Assembly: GCA_013001975.1 (NCBI GenBank)
Contig: JABDKX010000253.1
Location: 1 to 41,740, forward strand
From: Saprospiraceae bacterium
GTDB lineage: Bacteria > Bacteroidota > Bacteroidia > Chitinophagales > Saprospiraceae
DNA: 41,740 nt
Direction of reading: 5' to 3'
The translations under genes and the position numbers were made by a program. Positions 34,452 through 41,740 of the stretch are shown in pieces. Under the pieces are notes generated by a model. The model was not told the origin of the DNA and did no database searches. It worked only from the letters and a program-made list of their open reading frames with translations. Within the stretch, counting starts at the first letter, position 1. The number at the start of each line of letters is the position of its first letter.

Positions 34452-35792
34452 TTACAATAAATCTTCTATCATACCTTGTATTTTGTCATCACTTGATGGT
34501 CGTGGCGCATCCGCAGATACAATTTTACCATCCTTATCTAAAAGAATAAACCGCGGAATTCCTCTTATTAAGTAATTATTGACAAAATCAGTATCCCAAC
34601 CATTATCTGATAATAATTGAACACCTTTTAAGTCTTTATCAGAAATCATTTGCTCCCATTTGGCTTCATCTTTTGGTTCATCAACTGAGATACTGACAAA
34701 CTCTATGTTTTCGCCATGGTATTGCTTCTCCAATTCTTTAAGATGCGGAATCTCTGCCTTACATGGCCCACACCAAGTCGCCCACACATCGATATATACA
34801 TTCTTGCCTTTTAAGTCTTCTAAGTTAACCATGCCTCCTTTGACACTCTTATATTCAAAACCAGGAGAATCGTTTCCTTTGATCAACTTTTCCATATTAG
34901 AATAAGCATCATTTAACTCTGCTACCAACTCGTTATCATCCGTTAAAGATATCATTTCATCAACGAGTGATTTTAAATTGTCTTCGCCTGGAGACAACCA
35001 GCTTGTTAATCTTTTTATCACTGCATTTTTAATACTTGTACCTTGGATAGGTTTTAAAGCTGCTAAAGATTCCGATAATTCATCTTTTGTAAAATGACTT
35101 AACACCAAGCTATTGTAAGAAGGAACCGTTTTAAATAATGTCTCATTTTCAAAATCAATACTTTCAAACTGTTTATTAAAAGCTTCTGATGGTTCAAATC
35201 CATCATTGTCCGTAAAGTAACTATGATAAGACTTATACCTATTCAGCTTTCCTAAAATATAATACTTAATATTATCAGCTTCTATTTCAGAAAAAGCTTT
35301 AGAGATCGAACTTGCCTCTAGGTTTTCGATCATTGCTTTTTCTTGGTTCTTTACATTGTAAACAAAAGTGTCTTCCTCCATCGAGTATAATTCTTTGGTA
35401 GACATTTCCTCTGCTAACTTTTCTGAAATTAAGTATTTCGTTACTAAATAATTATTTTCTGCTGCTCCTGAACCTTCAAACTTTAATGACTCATCAAACT
35501 CTTTGGTGTCGAGACTTACTGTTGTTTCATCTCCAGGTTTCAAATAAGCATATGCAGATTCGCGGTTGTAAGAAAAGATATAATAATCAGCGATTCCCTG
35601 AAAGGTGCCACCAAAAGTGCCGTCTTCCGCAACCGCATACTTTTCCATTATGTCATCGTTACGTAAGAATAAGGTATCTCCTTTTGGATTTTCAATTTTA
35701 CCAGAAAAGCTGATGTCTTTTACTTCAACTTCTCCAGGCTTGCAAGCCAAGACTAAAACAGTCAATGACAAAGCAATTATTATTTTGTTCAT
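34452..35792 (-). CDS. TlpA-type thiol-disulfide lipoprotein with DUF4369-like N-terminal domain
   Basis: 446 residues. A lipoprotein signal ends at Cys17 (LVLAC). The N-terminal half (~24-130) has the DUF4369 pattern FSGKIENPKGDTLFLRND, and the middle is helical. The C-terminal thioredoxin domain (~305-446) carries the active site WCGPC (Cys341, Cys344) and cis-proline Pro413 (GIPRF). It likely acts as a periplasmic reductase for exported proteins. It follows the S46 peptidase gene by 39 nt and shares its transcript. Confidence 0.9.
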   Translation of the reverse strand: MNKIIIALSLTVLVLACKPGEVEVKDISFSGKIENPKGDTLFLRNDDIMEKYAVAEDGTFGGTFQGIADYYIFSYNRESAYAYLKPGDETTVSLDTKEFDESLKFEGSGAAENNYLVTKYLISEKLAEEMSTKELYSMEEDTFVYNVKNQEKAMIENLEASSISKAFSEIEADNIKYYILGKLNRYKSYHSYFTDNDGFEPSEAFNKQFESIDFENETLFKTVPSYNSLVLSHFTKDELSESLAALKPIQGTSIKNAVIKRLTSWLSPGEDNLKSLVDEMISLTDDNELVAELNDAYSNMEKLIKGNDSPGFEYKSVKGGMVNLEDLKGKNVYIDVWATWCGPCKAEIPHLKELEKQYHGENIEFVSISVDEPKDEAKWEQMISDKDLKGVQLLSDNGWDTDFVNNYLIRGIPRFILLDKDGKIVSADAPRPSSDDKIQGMIEDLL

Positions 35793-35831
35793 ATTAAATT
35801 ATTTTCATTAAAAAGTAAGACAGTTTATTTA

Positions 35832-37985
35832 CTACTTCTTGGGATGTAACAAAGTCATTTCATCTATCAAATGTCCTGCACCTGCATATTTATCGACGAT
35901 AAATAAAACATAACGAATATCAACCATGATATTTCTGCAAATAGATGCATCATAATTATAATCACTCATCGTGCCTTCCCATGCTCTGTCAAAATTTAAT
36001 CCGATCAAATTGCCATGTGCATCAATGGCTGGGCTTCCAGAATTACCACCTGTCGTGTGATTAGTACCGATAAAGCAAACAGGTACTTTCCCATTAGTAT
36101 CCGCATACTGACCATAATTTTTAGTCTCATAAAGCTCCAATAATTTATCATCCACATCAAATTCATAATCTCCAGGCTTATACTTTTCAATAACACCATC
36201 TAAATAAGTCACTGGTTGATAAAGCACTGCATCAACAGGTTCGTAACCTGCCACCTTTCCATAAGTTACCCTCATGGTACTGTTGGCATCTGGATAGAAA
36301 GTTCTATTGGGAAATGTTTTCATTTGTGCATCCATATACACACGCTGCAAGGAATCAATTTGAAATTGTATCGTACTCAGTCGCGCAGCCACTTCGCTGT
36401 CAAACAATTCCTTCCATTCTTTTCCAAATCTGTATGCTGGATCTCTTTTCAAACTTCTAATAGCGGCATCTGGCGTCATTTCCAAAACAGCCATCATTCT
36501 TGTTCGATCAGCCATAACGGTCTTACTAAACAGATCAGGAGAACGACCATTATCTAATTTTGTATCTTCATCCACTAAACCCATTAATGATTTTGGAACA
36601 TATTTACTATCCACGTTTTCAACATACATTTCTGTCAAAGCTTCAAATACCTCTGCATCAATATTAGCATCATAGTTTTTGTAAAAATTATCCAAGAATG
36701 GAATCACTCTTTGTTTAAATGCATTGTATCCATCTTCCCCATTATTATCATAAGTATCAACCAATCTTTGAGCAATACTGATGACGCGCATAACTTCGAT
36801 GTTTCTACCTGTTACTTCAGAATAATAATCACGGACGTATGCCAACGGCTCCATTTCAGCATATAGCTTTTCAAAAGTTGGCAGTATATTTTTATACTTG
36901 CTGTTTGGCGGCAAAGCATCCATAAAAGATTTCTCAAATGCTTGTTTTTTCGCTATCCCTTTTGTTCTTTTTAAGCCTTTGCTTTCGCCAATCCATTTTT
37001 TCCAATAGTTGGCGACTCTTGCAAACTTTGATGCATATTTTATTCTTGTTTCTTCATCGGTTCTCATATACTTATCAAGAATACCGAGCGCTTTTTCACG
37101 AATACCAATTTTCGCAGGATTCAAGGTATTGACAATTTGTTCAATAGCTGGTGATGGCAAATATTCTTGTGTTCTTCCTGGAAAACCAAATACCATTGTA
37201 AAGTCACCTTCTTCAACGCCATCCAATGAAATTGGCAAATAATGTTTAGGCTTATACGGTTTGTTATCTGGCGAATAATCAGCTGGTAAATTATCTGGAC
37301 CAGCATATATTCTAAACAAAGAAAAATCACCTGTATGTCTTGGCCATACCCAATTATCAGTATCAGCACCAAATTTTCCAATTGACTCAGGTGGTGCACC
37401 AACTAATCGCACATCACGGTACGTAATTGTTTTAAAAGCAAAAAATTGATTGCCATGAAAAAATGGTCTGACATAAACATCTTGATATGCTTTTTTTTCC
37501 ATTCCTTCAACAACTTTGTTGATGTTTTTATCAATCACAGATTGTCTTTCAGAAACGGATAGTCCTTCTGAAACGCCGTCTAATACTTCACTTGTTACAT
37601 CAATTATTTCACTTATAAAAGTAGCTGTCAAACCTTCGTTTGGTAATTCATCTTGGTGACTCTTTGCCCAAAATCCATTTTTCAAATAATTGTTTTCTAA
37701 TGAACTGTGCGATTGAATTTGGCCATATCCACAATGGTGGTTTGTCAATAAAAGACCATTTGGAGATATGAGTTCTGAAGTACAGAATCCGCCAAAATGT
37801 ACGATAGCATCTTTGAGTGATCCTTTATTTACACTATAAATATCTTCGGCTGTTAACTTCATGCCCATTTGCTGCATTTCAGCTTCGTTCAAACTTTTTA
37901 ACAACATCGGTAACCACATTCCCTCTCCTGCGAAAGAGACTTGTGACATGCAGAATATTAATATTCCAACTAAAAAAGATTTCAT
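35832..37985 (-). CDS. S46 family dipeptidyl-peptidase, DPP11-like
   Basis: 717 residues, normal length, with a signal peptide (MKSFLVGILIFCMSQVSFAG). The chymotrypsin-like triad is visible: His in LTNHHCGYG (83/84), Asp in RHTGDFSLF, and Ser649 in GGNSGSPA. DPP7 and DPP11 differ at the residue 18 positions after the catalytic serine: glycine in DPP7, arginine in DPP11, which cuts after Asp/Glu. Here it is Arg667 (GLNFDR), predicting acidic P1 specificity. These enzymes release dipeptides in the periplasm for peptide-based nutrition. No T9SS domain is seen. Confidence 0.92.
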   Translation of the reverse strand: MKSFLVGILIFCMSQVSFAGEGMWLPMLLKSLNEAEMQQMGMKLTAEDIYSVNKGSLKDAIVHFGGFCTSELISPNGLLLTNHHCGYGQIQSHSSLENNYLKNGFWAKSHQDELPNEGLTATFISEIIDVTSEVLDGVSEGLSVSERQSVIDKNINKVVEGMEKKAYQDVYVRPFFHGNQFFAFKTITYRDVRLVGAPPESIGKFGADTDNWVWPRHTGDFSLFRIYAGPDNLPADYSPDNKPYKPKHYLPISLDGVEEGDFTMVFGFPGRTQEYLPSPAIEQIVNTLNPAKIGIREKALGILDKYMRTDEETRIKYASKFARVANYWKKWIGESKGLKRTKGIAKKQAFEKSFMDALPPNSKYKNILPTFEKLYAEMEPLAYVRDYYSEVTGRNIEVMRVISIAQRLVDTYDNNGEDGYNAFKQRVIPFLDNFYKNYDANIDAEVFEALTEMYVENVDSKYVPKSLMGLVDEDTKLDNGRSPDLFSKTVMADRTRMMAVLEMTPDAAIRSLKRDPAYRFGKEWKELFDSEVAARLSTIQFQIDSLQRVYMDAQMKTFPNRTFYPDANSTMRVTYGKVAGYEPVDAVLYQPVTYLDGVIEKYKPGDYEFDVDDKLLELYETKNYGQYADTNGKVPVCFIGTNHTTGGNSGSPAIDAHGNLIGLNFDRAWEGTMSDYNYDASICRNIMVDIRYVLFIVDKYAGAGHLIDEMTLLHPKK

Positions 37986-38178
37986 AAATTTTTCTGTTTA
38001 TTTAAATTATTATTTCTATTCGATTATCGATTTATTAAATGCTTCTCAATTTAGAAAAATTGCATTGATTAAACACATTCTACCTTGGTTTATCGACGAT
38101 AATAGCCCTCTTTCTCGGTTATTTATCGGCTTATCAATCCTGTATAAATAATATTGACTATTTTGAGACTGCAATAGT

Positions 38179-38886
38179 ATGGACTTTTTATTTCAACAAT
38201 CTCAATTTGAAGCCTTTACCAATTCTCATTGGATACCTTTGATAGTCATTGGCGTATTGGGGCTTATTGCCATTGTCTTTGCCAAATATCGCCTGAGTAA
38301 AAAGCGTCAAATCTGTTTGATATTTACCATTTCTCTCATTCCATTACTCGGTTATTTGATCAATGTAATATTCCCACTTATCGAAGGAAACTTCAGTATT
38401 AAAACCGACTTACCAATTCATATTTGCCGAATCCTTGCTGTGACCTGTCCGATTGTTATTTTAAAAAATAATCGATACTGGATGGGTATTTTTTACTTTT
38501 GGATTTTAGCAGGAACACTCAATGCCAATATTACGCCTGACGTAGAAAATGCATTTCCACATTGGTCATATTTCAGTTATTGGATGGTCCATAGTTTTTT
38601 GATTATCATTCCTATTTACTATATCATCGTATTCAAAATGAGTATCACTTTTAAAGATTTGAAAAATGCTTTTTGGATGGCCAATCTGTTTTTGGTTGTA
38701 ACATATTTTATAAATGTATTACTCGATTCTAATTATATGTACAGCCGAGGTAAACCAGATTCTGCTTCTATTTTAGATCTCATGGGTCCATGGCCAATAT
38801 ATTTAATCACAGGACAACTATTAGCACTCGTACTATTCAGCATCCTATATCTGCCATTTATAAAAAGAAAAAAATCGGAGGATTAA
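38179..38886 (+). CDS. TIGR02206/YwaF family integral membrane protein
   Basis: 235 residues with seven hydrophobic helices. The family hallmarks are LPIHICRILAV (~76-86), an acidic/aromatic loop with NITPDVENAFPHWSYFSYWMVHS (~116-138), and NYMYSRGKPDSASILDLMGPWPIYL (~188-212). Function is unknown in this family. It overlaps the convergent rhomboid 3 gene by four bases and diverges from the S46 gene across 190 bases. Confidence 0.85.
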   Translation: MDFLFQQSQFEAFTNSHWIPLIVIGVLGLIAIVFAKYRLSKKRQICLIFTISLIPLLGYLINVIFPLIEGNFSIKTDLPIHICRILAVTCPIVILKNNRYWMGIFYFWILAGTLNANITPDVENAFPHWSYFSYWMVHSFLIIIPIYYIIVFKMSITFKDLKNAFWMANLFLVVTYFINVLLDSNYMYSRGKPDSASILDLMGPWPIYLITGQLLALVLFSILYLPFIKRKKSED

Positions 38887-39479
38887 CGTCTCTTCAAAAG
38901 ATACTTAACCAGTAAAAAACCAGTGAGTGCGCCACCAAGGTGAGCCCAATTGGCTACACCATTATCAGCTCCCGAAAGTCCAGAATAGAGATCGTAAGCT
39001 ACATAAGCCAATGCTAAGTATTTTGCTTTAATAGGAATGGGTGGAATTAATAAAAGCAATTTGTGATTGGGAAATAACACCGCATAAGCAATGGTCACGC
39101 CCATAACTGCTCCTGATGCACCTAGAGCACCCACAAAGCCGTTAATGTTGTAATTAAAGTGCATAAAATACTGTATGCCAACATGTGCTAAGAATGCTCC
39201 AAAGCCACTCAGAAGATATAGCTGCAAAAATCGCTTTGGACCCAAAGCACGTTCAACCATGCTGCCGAAAATATATAAGGCAAACATATTAAATCCTACA
39301 TGTCTTAAATTATAATGATGAAACATGTGGGTTACAATCTGAAACGGTTTAAATCGGGGATCTTCCGGCCAGTAAATTGATAAATCAGGAATATAGGTTC
39401 CTAAAACTGAATTATATGCAAAAAACACCAATACATTTATAATAATAAGGTGTTTAACGATATCAGAAATTGGTGGCAT
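38883..39479 (-). CDS. Rhomboid family intramembrane serine protease 3
   Basis: 198 residues, a compact six-helix rhomboid. The dyad is Ser122 (GALGASGAVMG) and His180 (NWAHLGGALTG), with His60/Asn64 (RHVGFN) as oxyanion element. It starts 9 bases after the mutL stop, so it is translated from the mutL message. This mutL-rhomboid order is common in Bacteroidota as far as I recall, where rhomboid 2 and an EEP gene usually come next; here those lie 13 kb away. Confidence 0.92.
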   Translation of the reverse strand: MPPISDIVKHLIIINVLVFFAYNSVLGTYIPDLSIYWPEDPRFKPFQIVTHMFHHYNLRHVGFNMFALYIFGSMVERALGPKRFLQLYLLSGFGAFLAHVGIQYFMHFNYNINGFVGALGASGAVMGVTIAYAVLFPNHKLLLLIPPIPIKAKYLALAYVAYDLYSGLSGADNGVANWAHLGGALTGFLLVKYLLKRR

Positions 39480-39488
39480 TAATAAATT

Positions 39489-41315
39489 TTAACTGAATAA
39501 TTTTTCCAGGTCTTCAAGCTCATAATTAACAAAGCACTTCTTCCCTATTGGACTAGTATAAGGATTTTCGCAAGCAAAAAGTTCATCAACTAAGGTACGC
39601 ATTTCTTCGACACTTAATTTTTTACCCTTTTTAATTGCTGCACCTTGAGCCATTGCTCTTGCTAAATTTTCGTTTTTAGAAATATCCAAATCCAAATTTG
39701 AAATGTATTGATCCAAAAGCATTTCCATTAACCCTTGCAAGTTAGAATTATTAAACCCTGCAGGAATGCCATGCACAACAAAAGTATCTCCACCAAAAGA
39801 TTGAATATCAAATCCCAGTTTTTTTAACTCCGATGTCAACTCACTAAAAATTTCAACTTTATCTTTTGCAATTTGAAGTGAGGTTGGAAATAATTGCTTT
39901 TGTGTCAGCTCTTCACTTTCATTCAGACTCTTTAAATATTTCTCAAACAAAATACGCTGATGCGCTAAGTACTGATTCAAAATAAAAAATCCATTTTTAA
40001 TTTGGACGATGACATAACTGTTATGAATCTGATAAGGTTCCTTTTCTTCGGCATCCAGTGGCAGCGTTTCTACCAACAAATCACCAGTAGCAGCACTTGG
40101 AACAGTGAGCACTTCAGAAGATCTTTGAAAATCGGAAGAATCATTATCCAATTCCTTCTGCAATTCAGCACCTTCTTGTCCCTTATAAAGAGATTGCCAT
40201 TGTCGCATCACTGGAGCAGACCTTGTTCGTGAAGCAAGACTATTCGAAAATGGACCATTATTAGGCCTGTGAATATTCGATCTTATTTCGCTATTTTCAT
40301 TTTCAAAATCCAATTTAGGAGACAGACTGTATCTTCCTAAAGCATGTTTGATGGAAACTTTTAAATAATTATAAATGAGTCTCTCGTCATCAAACTTTAT
40401 CTCTTGCTTGGTTGGATGTACATTGATATCAATCGTTGATGGATCAAGATCAAGGAAAAGTACATAAAAAGGATATTGATCTTCACCAATTAATGTATCA
40501 TAAGCACCTCGGATAGCATGGTTAAGGTAATGGCTTTTGACATACCTGTTATTGACAAAAATATACTGTTCGCCTTTTTGTTTTCTTGCAATCACAGGAT
40601 TCCCAATCAATCCAGAAATTTTTAAAACATCCGTATCCTCATCAACTCTCAAAAGTTTCTGCTCATATGTTTTGCGAAACAATCCAAGTATGCGTTTTTT
40701 AAGAGAGCCCGACAATAAATTATAAATTTCATTGTCATTATGAATAAATTTAAATCTTATCTCAGGATAAGCTAGGGCTACTCTTTTAAACTCTTCGGTG
40801 ATATATTTTAATTCAACAGAATCTGTTTTTAAAAACTTACGTCTTGCAGGTACATTAAAGAACAAATTCTTAACTGCGATAGAAGTCCCTGCTTCAGCTT
40901 GGCAATAAGATTGCTCAATTATTTCTGACGTTTTTATGGTGATAAGGTTAGCGACTTCAATATCTGCAGGTCTCGTCTTTAATTCGACTTCAGCAATCGA
41001 AGCGATGGAAGCCAAAGCTTCTCCACGAAATCCCATTGTTTTTATAGCAAAAAGGTCTTTTGCTTCCCTAATTTTGGAAGTCGCATGCCTTTCAAAACAC
41101 ATTCTTGCATCTGTTTCTGACATCCCTTTTCCATTATCGATGACTTGAATTAGGCTTTTTCCATAATTCTTAACCACCAAAGTTATATGAGTCGCTTCAG
41201 CATCAATGGCATTCTCCATCAATTCTTTCACAACAGATGCGGGACGCTGAATGACTTCTCCAGCTGCAATCTGATTGGCAATAGCCTCTGGTAATAAATT
41301 TATAATGTCTGACAT
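39489..41315 (-). CDS. mutL: DNA mismatch repair protein MutL
   Basis: 608 residues, normal length. The GHKL ATPase half has ELMENAIDAEAT, DNGKGM, RHATSKI and GFRGEALASI, all intact, and the transducer domain with GRPIxN-type loop reads NNRYVKSHYLN. The C-terminal dimerisation domain (~430-608) lacks the endonuclease motif DQHAXXEXXXXE: at 447-458 it reads NQYLAHQRILFE. No CPHGRP-like zinc motif is visible. So MutL here should coordinate repair but probably does not nick DNA itself. It acts with MutS in the cytoplasm. Confidence 0.95.
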   Translation of the reverse strand: MSDIINLLPEAIANQIAAGEVIQRPASVVKELMENAIDAEATHITLVVKNYGKSLIQVIDNGKGMSETDARMCFERHATSKIREAKDLFAIKTMGFRGEALASIASIAEVELKTRPADIEVANLITIKTSEIIEQSYCQAEAGTSIAVKNLFFNVPARRKFLKTDSVELKYITEEFKRVALAYPEIRFKFIHNDNEIYNLLSGSLKKRILGLFRKTYEQKLLRVDEDTDVLKISGLIGNPVIARKQKGEQYIFVNNRYVKSHYLNHAIRGAYDTLIGEDQYPFYVLFLDLDPSTIDINVHPTKQEIKFDDERLIYNYLKVSIKHALGRYSLSPKLDFENENSEIRSNIHRPNNGPFSNSLASRTRSAPVMRQWQSLYKGQEGAELQKELDNDSSDFQRSSEVLTVPSAATGDLLVETLPLDAEEKEPYQIHNSYVIVQIKNGFFILNQYLAHQRILFEKYLKSLNESEELTQKQLFPTSLQIAKDKVEIFSELTSELKKLGFDIQSFGGDTFVVHGIPAGFNNSNLQGLMEMLLDQYISNLDLDISKNENLARAMAQGAAIKKGKKLSVEEMRTLVDELFACENPYTSPIGKKCFVNYELEDLEKLFS

Positions 41316-41462
41316 AGAAATTTTCTAACTGCGAAGAAAAAGTTTTTTAGCCAATTTTGTCGAGCTAGTTTTCAACAAATGTTGATTATAAAGCCAAACA
41401 CCATAAATAGATGTTTATTCATCTAATGTATCAGAAAAAGATTTATAATTTAGATGGGTAAA

Positions 41463-41470
41463 TTACATTT
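41463..41470 (+). promoter_or_regulatory. Candidate TAnnTTTG (-7) box immediately before the last gene
   Basis: TACATTTG ends three bases before the ATG at 41474, the same TTACATTTGATA string as before rhomboid 1. Its position implies a leaderless or near-leaderless message. Confidence 0.4.
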
Positions 41471-41473
41471 GAT

Positions 41474-41740
41474 ATGAGAATAGGCTTTGGAAAACGCGTA
41501 AAACCTCGACAATTTGATTATATGCCTCGTTATTATGATGAAGCAAAAGACAAATTAGATTCTCAGGTATCTAAGTATCATGGGGATGTTTCAGATGAAG
41601 ATAAGATCAAGGAGAGAATCAAATCAGGTATGCGCCAAAAGTTTTATGGAGATGCTGATTTCCGAAGACAACAAACCAATAAATCCAATCTCAGATTGGT
41701 TTACATTATCATCGTTTTGTGTTTCGTTACCTACATGGTC
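41474..41740 (+). CDS. Putative membrane protein, 3' end outside window
   Basis: 89 codons are visible from ATG 41474. The first ~70 residues are charged (MRIGFGKRVKPRQFDYMPRY, then KDKLDSQVSKYHGDVSDEDKI), followed by a basic stretch and the start of a transmembrane helix (LRLVYIIIVLCFVTYMV) that runs off the edge. It diverges from mutL. I do not recognise the family. Confidence 0.7.
   Translation, partial: MRIGFGKRVKPRQFDYMPRYYDEAKDKLDSQVSKYHGDVSDEDKIKERIKSGMRQKFYGDADFRRQQTNKSNLRLVYIIIVLCFVTYMV

Noticed and set aside
35486-35811. Plus-strand frames across the TlpA gene N terminus
   Set aside because: They are shadows of the minus-strand gene, which has a lipobox and a thioredoxin domain.
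1-41740. CRISPR arrays, insertion sequences, prophage or integrase genes
   Set aside because: I saw no spaced direct repeats of CRISPR type, no transposase or integrase motifs, and no terminal inverted repeats around gene blocks.

Overview
The window looks like a chromosome segment of an AT-rich member of the Bacteroidota. The evidence is a DUF4271 gene next to hemD, a type IX secretion C-terminal sorting signal, an S46 dipeptidyl-peptidase, a TlpA/DUF4369 lipoprotein, a DUF4382 lipoprotein, an ECF sigma factor followed by a membrane-spanning barrel protein, and TAnnTTTG-type promoter boxes with almost no Shine-Dalgarno sequences. I cannot place it to genus; a marine or environmental relative of Saprospiria/Flavobacteriia is a guess.

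Layout. 1-5738 (+): four tightly packed membrane-protein genes, the second a giant fusion of a multi-pass membrane region with a GMC flavin oxidoreductase. This is the least familiar system here. 5802-7395 (-): a SnoaL-like protein and a DUF4382 lipoprotein. 7757-7830 (-): tRNA-Met. 7972-8661 (+): rhomboid protease 1. 8926-12657 (-): sensor kinase, OmpR-type regulator, DUF4271 membrane protein and HemD. 12768-15753: DUF429 protein, a GT-C-like membrane protein and an SDR. 15911-18681 (+): MlaE/MlaF-like lipid ABC transporter and an MFS transporter. 18682-19558: gene-poor stretch with tRNA-Leu(GAG) and four copies of a small hairpin repeat. 19559-22063 (+): CoA-type Nudix hydrolase, LPG-synthase-like flippase and an exported SH3 protein. 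22130-24724 (-): LytS/LytR-type two-component pair. 24920-30622 (+): rhomboid 2, a membrane-anchored EEP hydrolase, CysRS, an M28/glutaminyl-cyclase-like lipoprotein and a T9SS-exported thioredoxin-fold protein. 30683-34244 (-): small lipoprotein, ECF sigma factor, an inner-membrane/outer-membrane barrel fusion and two barrel proteins. 34452-37985 (-): TlpA-type thiol protein and an S46 peptidase of DPP11 type. 38179-38886 (+): TIGR02206-type membrane protein. 38883-41315 (-): rhomboid 3 and MutL. 41474-end (+): start of a membrane protein.

Themes. Much of the window concerns the cell envelope: three rhomboid proteases, lipid transport, three exported peptidase/thiol proteins, and a sigma/anti-sigma-like system whose regulator may reach from cytoplasm to outer membrane. 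Several genes (rhomboid 1, the GT-C protein, mlaE) have no usable ATG where the protein should begin. Three others have a TAnnTTTG box only 3-6 nt before the ATG, which suggests leaderless transcripts.
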